Source of the DNA: Acidobacteriota bacterium
GTDB lineage: Bacteria; Acidobacteriota; Vicinamibacteria; Vicinamibacterales; JAFNAJ01
Direction: 5' to 3'
NCBI GenBank assembly: GCA_017860085.1
Contig: JAFNAJ010000042.1
Location: forward strand, 1-11,916
DNA length: 11,916 nt
Part shown: piece by piece, positions 7,301 to 11,916 of the stretch
Layout of the letters: the number at the start of each line of letters is the position of its first letter
Position numbering within the stretch: the first letter of the stretch is position 1
Made by a program: the position numbers and the translations under genes
Notes under the pieces: generated by a model
What the model was told of the DNA's origin: nothing
Database searches by the model: none
The model's input: only the letters and a program-made list of their open reading frames with translations

Positions 7301-7554
7301 TGCTGGTGCACGTGGCTCCCGGGCCACCCGAGCGGCGGCAATTGCTCGACACCTGGCTCGCGGGATGGAGCCTGTGCCTGGCCGAGATGAACTTCCTTCG
7401 GACGGGCCAGCGCACGGAGGGGCTGCTCGACATCCACTACATCACCGACGATGACGTCCGGAGGCGGACGAGCTATGCGTCGAAGATCGGGGCGATCACC
7501 GACGCGGCTCGACCGCTGCCCCTGAGAGGCCACGCGCCAGACGCCGTGCCGTGA
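4351..7554 (+). CDS. Multidomain protein: GAF-like sensor, PEP synthase-type ATP-grasp (PPDK_N), C-terminal nucleotidyltransferase; function unknown
   Basis: 1067 residues, probably cytoplasmic. Residues 10-30 (ERAKELNCLYRVHELL) and about 30-135 resemble the GAF-type sensor of signalling proteins. Residues 160-330 are mostly helical. Residues 335-715 match the nucleotide-binding half of PEP synthase/pyruvate phosphate dikinase: GGKSSGL (349-355), LIVRSSSLLED (447-457), FSGKYKSLF (463-471), MIQEVV (520-525) and LEFACDG to LLQCRP (696-711), all apparently intact. Residues 730-905 are family-specific, with GPGRWGSRGDI (792-802) and GTHFFQDLVEAGI (836-848). A Gly/Arg/Pro linker (about 905-940) leads to a Pol-beta-type nucleotidyltransferase with GS at 969-970, DID at 981-983 and a possible third acid Asp1027. 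I find no phosphohistidine swivel motif and no PEP-binding barrel, so it cannot be ordinary PEP synthase. Start ATG 4351 lacks a clear ribosome site, and coupling to the dehydrogenase 21 nt upstream is likely. Confidence 0.9.
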   Translation: MTSGQSPAPLDKLLETLQERAKELNCLYRVHELLDRPEASLDEVCRGLVETLPAGWRYPASCWARVTLEGVVYEPPGLSESPWVQRATVVVQGEEVGIIEVGYVTQMPRADEGPFLKEERKLIDTIAERLAHFLMQRRLQNTLQNWRSSRDGRGGETRPEWWVIVDFLRNTDHHLLMRLSRRMVNHLCWNGVEEAQQLLQRFAQSQRGDDSDHWEDNRPLQKRSLDSLMAATEDAFRIAAANLSRDEIVGCIQRWIKDDKSGFLIETVENQGSSLSQIADSIERFHQMALGDRDLSRTMQLALRASLIRRFFTDDLEFVHRAKRYVEVDDFYPLMQRVISPPGSHGKLGGKSSGLFLAWQIVRKSPEYSAALGEIKVPRTFYLTSDTLLDFIEFNNLEDVYDRKYLELDQIRREYPHIVQVFKNSTFSPQIVKSLSLALDEFDTRPLIVRSSSLLEDRVGSAFSGKYKSLFLANQGNKRERLAALMDAIAEVYASVFSPDPLEYRAERGLLDVHEEMGVMIQEVVGTRVGQYYLPAFAGVAFSNNEFRWSARIRREDGLIRLVPGLGTRAVDRLSDDYPVLLAPGKPGLRANVTADEIVRYSPRKVDVINLDRQTFETVPIAQLLRECGDEYPIPEQVFSVFDGERVRRAMGLELDPSAGNLVTTFEGLAADTSFMARIRALLKTLQEKLGYAVDLEFACDGKDFYLLQCRPQSFGTDDAPAQIPTDLPAERVLFSVNRYVSNGRVPDVTHIVYVDPDRYAALPDLERLREVGRVVGKLNKLLPKRQFVLMGPGRWGSRGDIKLGVNVTYSDINNAALLMEVAARRGSYVPEVSFGTHFFQDLVEAGIRYLPVFPGERDVVFNDAFLRSAPSVLTELVGEHAHLSDVVRVIDVAAVSPGLVLRVLMNGESDQAVGYFAPPQGDSRGPGRRRGAEFAPEDHWRWRLRMAEQMAAQLEPERFGVRAVYVFGSTKNATAGPGSDIDLLVHVAPGPPERRQLLDTWLAGWSLCLAEMNFLRTGQRTEGLLDIHYITDDDVRRRTSYASKIGAITDAARPLPLRGHAPDAVP

Positions 7555-7556
7555 AC

Positions 7557-9719
7557 TCAGCCGGTGACGCGGAAACCGACGATCTGGCGGACCCCGCCCT
7601 CTGCTTCACCGGCCCGGACCTCGACCAGGAACTCGCCAGCCGGCAACCCGGCCAGCGGCACCTCGACCTGGAAACGGCCACCCGCCTCGCCGAGGCGTTC
7701 CACGGCCAGATCGGTCATGGGCTTGCCGGCGCGATTGAGCAGGCGCACCTTCGTGTCCGGCGTCGCACCGCCGGCGGCCGATGCCTCGAAGCGGATGAGC
7801 AACCGCTCGGTGCGGCGGAACTCGCGCGCGGCCGTCGGCTGGGCCCGCGCGTCGCTCTTGACCGCCTGCAGCTCGCGCGCCGAGCGCGCGCGCACGACCT
7901 CGAGCGTCGACAGGCGTGTCTGTGGCGCCGTGAAGTCTGGAACCGTCACGTCCGAGAAGTCGCTGTCGAGTGACCGGCCGTCGGCATCCCGCACCGACAG
8001 GCGGAGGTCGAGCCGACCGGGTGCCGCTTCGAACTCCGTCCGACCGGCCAGCACGTTCAAGCTGGATGGCACTCCCGGGGCCGCGTTGACCGACGCGGGC
8101 ACGTCTCCGCGGAAGTAGGGCGTGCCGTCTCCCCCCGCGGCGGTGAGGGCGACGACCTCCACCCGGGCCGCATCGGCCGGCCGGCCGGCTGCCGGGGGAA
8201 CCGCCTCCCAGACGAACGTCACACGCGTGCGGCCAGACGCGCCCGGTGCCATGCCGATCCACGTACGGATGTACCGGTCGCGTCGCGTCGACTCGACCGC
8301 CGCCAGAGCCTCGGTAATCCCGGGGTCTGGCCCGGGGCCCGCAGGCGCGGTGGCTCGGGCCGTTTCCTCGGCCGTCAGGGCCCAGTACCCCTTGCGTGCC
8401 CGAATCTGCACGCCCTGGCGCTTCACCTTGACCTTGATCTCGTGGAACTTGCCATCGGTCGGTGCCTGCGAAGAGCTGTAGCCAATGAGGTAGTAGGTGC
8501 TCGAATCCCGCACGATCTGGCGCAGACCGCCCTCCAGGTCGTTGCGATTCACGATGGCCCTGCCGTCGGTTTCGTCCGCCAGGATGCGCAGCGTGTCCAT
8601 CGACGCGTTGAGCACGTTCCGGTCGGTCCGCATCCCCACGCCCTCGTTGATGTCGAACTCGAAGGCCGCCAGGCCGCGTGGGTCGAGCGCGTAGATCGCC
8701 GTATTCGCCCGGTTGGCCGCGTCGTACACCGAGCGGAGGTCGGAGATGAGATCGAGGTTGTTGAAGAACTGGGCGCGTTCCTCGTTCGGGTTGTTGTCGC
8801 CCACGCCGGGTGTCGAGCGCGTCGGGTTGCCCAGCCCGGGCATGTCGGCGATGGGGTCGCGCAACTGCGGCGGGAGGTAGTTGGAGTAACCCTCCGACAC
8901 GAGGACCACCGCCTTGCGCCCTTCGCGAAGTCCCCCGAGGTGAATCGCGATCGACTTGAGCGCGGACAGCGACACCTGGTTGCGAACCCGCTCGACGACC
9001 TCGGCCGGGTACATCGAGTACTTCTCCTCGAAGGGGTTGCGCGGCGTGTAGTCGTACTTGCGCCCCATGAACTGCTCGATGGCACGGACGACCGCGTCGT
9101 GGTTCCTGGTCAGGCGAACGTCGCTCACCGGGGTGAGGGGGTACATCACGCCGACCAGGTCCAGGGGACTCAACTGGGTCCGGATGAACCGGACCAGGGG
9201 CTCTCGCACTCCCAGGCTCGCCCCTCGGCGCACGTGATAGTCGTCGAGCAAGATCACGAAGACGCGCACGTCATCGCGGGAGGCTTCGCTCTCCTCGTCG
9301 TAGTCGGTGCGGATCTGCCGGGGTGCCTCACCACCCTCCGGAATGCCCGTCACGCGAACCAGCTTGAACGTCTCGATCGTCTGTGGCTTGCCATCCTCGG
9401 AGACTTCGAAGTCGGCGGCTTGCAGGTCCGCCACCGGCTCCCCCCGCTTGTCGGTGACGATGACGTCAACCCGGACGAAGTTGATGCCGGTGCGAAAGAT
9501 CGGCTGCTGGGGCTCACCCGGCCGCGCCTGGGGCGGTGCGGGCTCGGTCGCGGGAGGCGGCGTCTGGGGCTGTTGCGGTGGCGGCGGGGACGGCTGCTGC
9601 GCGCCGGGAGCCGACGCCCACAGGACGGCCGCCGCCAACACGGTCAGTACGCGCAGCCCCAGCCACGGACCGACGCGCGTCGGTCGAGGGCACGAGGCGT
9701 GAGAGATCTCGCGTGTCAT
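7557..9719 (-). CDS. Secreted VWFA-related acidobacterial-type protein
   Basis: 720 residues. A basic N-terminus and hydrophobic stretch (LGLRVLTVLAAAVLWASA, 20-37) form a signal peptide, likely cut near APGAQ (37-41). A Pro/Gln-rich linker follows (42-74). FVRVDVIVTDKRGEPVADLQ to FEVSEDGKPQ (81-113) is the strand-rich segment typical of the TIGR03436 family. A von Willebrand A-like domain spans about 150-415, with VFVILLDDYH (153-162) where classical domains have DxSxS, KAVVLVSEGYSN (269-280), and DGRAIV/TYYLIGY (385-414). About 440-720 is another extracellular region ending in strands. Members are abundant in Acidobacteriota; their roles are unknown, presumably surface or adhesion. I chose ATG 9719. 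An in-frame TTG at 9725 adds two residues and no better ribosome site. It converges on the ATP-grasp gene with 2 nt between stops and diverges from the acyl-CoA dehydrogenase. Confidence 0.9.
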   Translation of the reverse strand: MTREISHASCPRPTRVGPWLGLRVLTVLAAAVLWASAPGAQQPSPPPPQQPQTPPPATEPAPPQARPGEPQQPIFRTGINFVRVDVIVTDKRGEPVADLQAADFEVSEDGKPQTIETFKLVRVTGIPEGGEAPRQIRTDYDEESEASRDDVRVFVILLDDYHVRRGASLGVREPLVRFIRTQLSPLDLVGVMYPLTPVSDVRLTRNHDAVVRAIEQFMGRKYDYTPRNPFEEKYSMYPAEVVERVRNQVSLSALKSIAIHLGGLREGRKAVVLVSEGYSNYLPPQLRDPIADMPGLGNPTRSTPGVGDNNPNEERAQFFNNLDLISDLRSVYDAANRANTAIYALDPRGLAAFEFDINEGVGMRTDRNVLNASMDTLRILADETDGRAIVNRNDLEGGLRQIVRDSSTYYLIGYSSSQAPTDGKFHEIKVKVKRQGVQIRARKGYWALTAEETARATAPAGPGPDPGITEALAAVESTRRDRYIRTWIGMAPGASGRTRVTFVWEAVPPAAGRPADAARVEVVALTAAGGDGTPYFRGDVPASVNAAPGVPSSLNVLAGRTEFEAAPGRLDLRLSVRDADGRSLDSDFSDVTVPDFTAPQTRLSTLEVVRARSARELQAVKSDARAQPTAAREFRRTERLLIRFEASAAGGATPDTKVRLLNRAGKPMTDLAVERLGEAGGRFQVEVPLAGLPAGEFLVEVRAGEAEGGVRQIVGFRVTG

Positions 9720-9752
9720 GCTCAATATCGCGTCAGCACGCAGCAGCAGGCG

Positions 9753-9776
9753 CCTGTACGGTCACGATACCACAGG
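9753..9776. promoter_or_regulatory. Interrupted palindrome with possible extended -10 of the VWFA gene
   Basis: CCTGT (9753-9757) and ACAGG (9772-9776) form a perfect 5-bp inverted repeat with a 14-nt spacer, in the 207-nt divergent region. Inside it, on the minus strand, TGGTATCGT (9772-9764) resembles an extended -10 element about 45 nt upstream of the VWFA start. A repressor site overlapping the promoter is possible. No -35 is evident. I see no other convincing promoter in 9720-9926; TACCAT (9876-9881) might serve the acyl-CoA dehydrogenase but lacks a -35. Confidence 0.25.
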
Positions 9777-9913
9777 GCCCGGCGCGCGGCGGTTGGCGGC
9801 CGGTGCGCTGAACAGACGCTCGTCGCCCGACAGTCGGCGATCGGCGCCGAAGGGCTCGGGAGGCCGGCGGCGGTGTACCATGGAGGCGCCCGCCCGAGCG
9901 GGAGCCCCGCCGA

Positions 9914-9919
9914 AAGGAG
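9914..9919 (+). promoter_or_regulatory. Ribosome binding site of acyl-CoA dehydrogenase, deciding the GTG start
   Basis: AAGGAG lies 7 nt before GTG 9927. It excludes the long open stretch upstream in the same frame (from 8442), which is antisense to the VWFA gene. Confidence 0.75.
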
Positions 9920-9926
9920 AAGGCGC

Positions 9927-11096
9927 GTGTCGCAGACCGACCTCGAAACCCTGCCCTCCCCCCTCACCGTCCTCGCCGAGGACGAGTTGCTTCTTCGGGA
10001 CAGCGTCCGGCAGTTCGCCGAGACCACCGTGCGCCCGCTCGTGCGCCAGATGGACGAGGACGCGAAGATGCCTCGCACGCTCATCGACCAGTTGTTCGAC
10101 CTGGGGGTGATGGGCATCGAGATCCCCGAACAGTACGGGGGCGGGGGCGGACGCTTCTTTCACAGTGTCATGGCCGTCGAGGCGCTCTCGAGGGTCGACC
10201 CGTCGCTGGGCGTGCTCGTCGACGTCCAGAACACGCTGGTGATCAACGCGTTGCTGAGATGGGCCAGCGACGACATCAAGCGCCGGTACCTGCCCCAGCT
10301 GGCGTCGAGGTGCGTGGGGGCCTACGCCCTGTCGGAGGCCGGCTCGGGGAGCGATGCGTTCGCCCTCGCGACGCGAGCCGTCGCACGCGACGACGAGTTC
10401 GTCCTGACCGGGCGGAAGCTCTGGATCACCAACGGCAACGAGGCCGACCTCTTCATCGTCTTCGCCAACGTCAACCCCGAGGCCGGCTATCGCGGCATCA
10501 CGGCCTTTCTCGTCGAGCGTGGATTCCCCGGCTTCGCTGTGGGCAAGAAGGAGGACAAGCTCGGGATCCGCGCCAGCAGCACGTGCGAGCTGCTGTTCGA
10601 CGAGTGTCGGGTGCCGGCAACCAACGTCCTGGGATCGGTGGGCCAGGGGTACAAGGTCGCCATTGAAACGCTCAACGAGGGCCGGATTGGCATCGGCGCT
10701 CAGATGATCGGGCTCGCCCAGGGCGCACTGGAACACGCGGTCCGCTACACGAAGGAGCGCAAGCAGTTTGGGCGGACGATCGCCGAGTTCCAGGGCGTGC
10801 AGTTCCAGCTGGCACGCGCCGCCACCGAGCTCGAAGCCGCGCGCCTGCTGGTCTACAACGCCGCGCGTCTGCGGGATGCGGGCAAGCCGTTCCTGCACGA
10901 GGCCGCGATGTGCAAGATCTTCTCGTCCGAGGTTGCCGAGCACGTCACGTCGCTCGCGATCAACCTGTTTGGCGGCTACGGCTTCACCAAGGACTACCCG
11001 GTCGAGAAGCTCTATCGAGACGCCAAGATCGGCCAGATCTACGAGGGCACGTCGAACATGCAGCTCCTGACGATTGCCAAGGGCATGCTCGGATAG
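9927..11096 (+). CDS. Short/branched-chain acyl-CoA dehydrogenase (ACADSB-like)
   Basis: A 389-residue FAD enzyme, full family length, introducing the alpha-beta double bond into a short or 2-methyl-branched acyl-CoA and passing electrons to electron-transfer flavoprotein. N-terminal helical domain about 12-125. Substrate/FAD signature ALSEAGSGSD (134-143), KLWITNGNEADLF (164-176), KLGIRASSTCEL (211-222), LNEGRIGIGAQMIGLAQG (249-266), RKQFGRTIAEFQGVQ (278-292), FGGYGFTKDYPVEKLYRDAKI (about 348-368). Catalytic Glu373 is present in IYEGTSNMQ. The motifs are strikingly like mitochondrial short/branched-chain acyl-CoA dehydrogenase (2-methylbutyryl-CoA and isobutyryl-CoA), more than like short- or medium-chain enzymes; this is from memory of that sequence. 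The GTG start follows an excellent AAGGAG. It diverges from the VWFA gene, converges with the next dehydrogenase (16 nt between stops), and fits the branched-chain mutase at the left of the window. Confidence 0.94.
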   Translation: MSQTDLETLPSPLTVLAEDELLLRDSVRQFAETTVRPLVRQMDEDAKMPRTLIDQLFDLGVMGIEIPEQYGGGGGRFFHSVMAVEALSRVDPSLGVLVDVQNTLVINALLRWASDDIKRRYLPQLASRCVGAYALSEAGSGSDAFALATRAVARDDEFVLTGRKLWITNGNEADLFIVFANVNPEAGYRGITAFLVERGFPGFAVGKKEDKLGIRASSTCELLFDECRVPATNVLGSVGQGYKVAIETLNEGRIGIGAQMIGLAQGALEHAVRYTKERKQFGRTIAEFQGVQFQLARAATELEAARLLVYNAARLRDAGKPFLHEAAMCKIFSSEVAEHVTSLAINLFGGYGFTKDYPVEKLYRDAKIGQIYEGTSNMQLLTIAKGMLG

Positions 11097-11104
11097 GGTG
11101 GCCG

Positions 11105-11119
11105 GTCCTGCCTCAGGAC
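11105..11119. terminator. Hairpin between convergent acyl-CoA dehydrogenase genes, possible bidirectional terminator
   Basis: GTCCTG (11105-11110) pairs perfectly with CAGGAC (11114-11119) across a 3-nt loop. It occupies the 16-nt gap between the two stops and overlaps the stop codon of the minus-strand gene. There is no T-tract on either side, so intrinsic termination would be weak. Confidence 0.35.
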
Positions 11120-11916
11120 GGCTGCCCGAGGATGTTGGCCGCGATGATCATCCGCTGCACTTCCGACGTGCCCTGGTAGATCTCGGCGGCCCGAACGTCG
11201 CGGAAGAGGCGCTCGACGGTCGATCCACGTCGGTACCCGGCCGAGGCGAGGATCTGCATCGCCTTGTCGGCGGCGCGGTGGGCGGCCTCCGAGGCATGCA
11301 ACTTGGCCATCGACGCCTCGAGTGACATGCGTTCCTGGTAGCGCTTGGCCGCGGCGGCCTTCAGCGTCAGCATCCGGGCTGCCTCGAGCTCGGTGGCCAT
11401 GTCGGCCAGCATCCACTGGATGGCCTGGTAGTTGCCAATCGCCTGCCCGAAGGTCTCGCGTCGCTTGGCGTGCGCCAGCGCCTCGTCCAGAGCGGCCTGC
11501 CCCACGCCGAGCGCCTGCGCGGCGATGGCGACGCGCCCGCCGTCGAGCGCCCACCGGGCCACCGAGAACCCCTTCCCAGGCAGGCCCAGCATCTGGCTCG
11601 AGTCGACGCTCACGTCGCGGAACTCCAGATCCCGGCAGCCAAGGCCCCTGACGCCAAGCGAGTCGATCGCCGCGGTTCGCGTGATGCCGGGCGAGTCCAT
11701 CGGGACGAGAAACGCGCTGATGCCGCGACCCGCCAGGTCGGGCTGCGACGCCGCGAACACGATGACGACATCGGCCACCTCGGCGCTGGCTACCCAGACC
11801 TTGCGACCATCGAGCCGGTACCCTTCGCCGTCGAGCGTGACCCGCGTGTGCTGGTTTGCCGCGTCGGTGCCCGCCTGCTCCTCCGACAGCGCAAACGCCC
11901 CCAGCGCCTCGCCCCG
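11113..11916 (-). CDS. Acyl-CoA dehydrogenase family protein lacking the canonical catalytic Glu; partial, N-terminus beyond window
   Basis: 267 C-terminal residues are visible and the frame is open to the right edge; roughly 110-120 N-terminal residues are missing. Family features: FALSEEQAGTDA near the edge, RKVWVASAEVADVVIVFA, SLGVRGLGCRDLEF, WALDGGRVAIAAQALGVGQAA, RRETFGQAIGNYQAIQ, and a C-terminal IYQGTSEVQRMIIA. Overall it is closest to short-chain (butyryl-CoA) type enzymes. The position that holds the catalytic base in short- and medium-chain enzymes (IYEGT) is Gln here (codon 11173-11175, CAG). The alternative base position used by isovaleryl-CoA dehydrogenase (LDLER) is Gly in LDGGR. 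The protein may therefore be inactive as a classical dehydrogenase, use another base, or do a related flavin reaction. It converges with the intact dehydrogenase and is transcribed from outside the window. Confidence 0.9.
   Translation of the reverse strand, partial: RGEALGAFALSEEQAGTDAANQHTRVTLDGEGYRLDGRKVWVASAEVADVVIVFAASQPDLAGRGISAFLVPMDSPGITRTAAIDSLGVRGLGCRDLEFRDVSVDSSQMLGLPGKGFSVARWALDGGRVAIAAQALGVGQAALDEALAHAKRRETFGQAIGNYQAIQWMLADMATELEAARMLTLKAAAAKRYQERMSLEASMAKLHASEAAHRAADKAMQILASAGYRRGSTVERLFRDVRAAEIYQGTSEVQRMIIAANILGQPS

Noticed and set aside
4351..7554. Calling the ATP-grasp protein PEP synthase or pyruvate phosphate dikinase
   Set aside because: Only the nucleotide-binding half is present. 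I found no TxGGxxSH-type phosphohistidine motif and no C-terminal PEP-binding barrel.
8442..9926. In-frame upstream extension of the acyl-CoA dehydrogenase reading frame
   Set aside because: It is antisense to the VWFA gene and low in domain content. The AAGGAG site and the family N-terminus place the true start at 9927.
9720..9926. Consensus promoter for the acyl-CoA dehydrogenase
   Set aside because: TACCAT at 9876-9881 could be a -10, but the 17-nt-upstream position reads GGCTCG, so I do not list it as a promoter.

Overview
The window is high-GC bacterial chromosome with densely packed metabolic genes and no mobile element, tRNA, rRNA or CRISPR array that I can see. The best taxonomic clue is the secreted protein at 7557-9719. 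It has the layout of the VWFA-related family that is expanded in Acidobacteriota (signal peptide, proline/glutamine-rich linker, carboxypeptidase-like strand region, von Willebrand A-like domain). With the strong GC bias this suggests an acidobacterium, possibly of the Vicinamibacteria type. That placement is inference.

Left block, minus strand (1-2896): a coenzyme B12-dependent acyl-CoA mutase encoded as separate large (1214-2896) and small (755-1162) subunits, followed 9 nt later by a receiver-domain response regulator that runs off the left edge. The large subunit looks like a generic methylmalonyl-CoA mutase, but the two substrate-selecting positions read Phe90 and Gln208. That is the isobutyryl-CoA mutase pair, not the Tyr/Arg pair of methylmalonyl-CoA mutase.

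Middle block, plus strand (2920-7554): a sigma70-like promoter and a roughly 88-nt leader with two hairpins precede a glutamate dehydrogenase gene. It is followed 21 nt later by a 1067-residue protein with GAF-like sensor, PEP-synthase-type ATP-grasp and C-terminal nucleotidyltransferase domains. This protein has no recognisable phosphohistidine domain or PEP-binding barrel. It is the least explained protein in the window and the best candidate for an undescribed function.

Right block (7557-11916): the VWFA-related secreted protein on the minus strand ends 2 nt from the ATP-grasp gene. Divergent from it is a short/branched-chain acyl-CoA dehydrogenase (9927-11096). That gene converges with a second, partial acyl-CoA dehydrogenase (11113-11916) whose canonical catalytic glutamate is replaced by glutamine.

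The mutase and the dehydrogenases fit together as branched-chain (valine/isoleucine-derived) acyl-CoA metabolism: isobutyryl-CoA could be dehydrogenated directly or isomerised to n-butyryl-CoA. Glutamate dehydrogenase would handle the nitrogen side of amino-acid breakdown. The ATP-grasp/nucleotidyltransferase protein may be a regulator linked to glutamate dehydrogenase, but this rests on gene order only.
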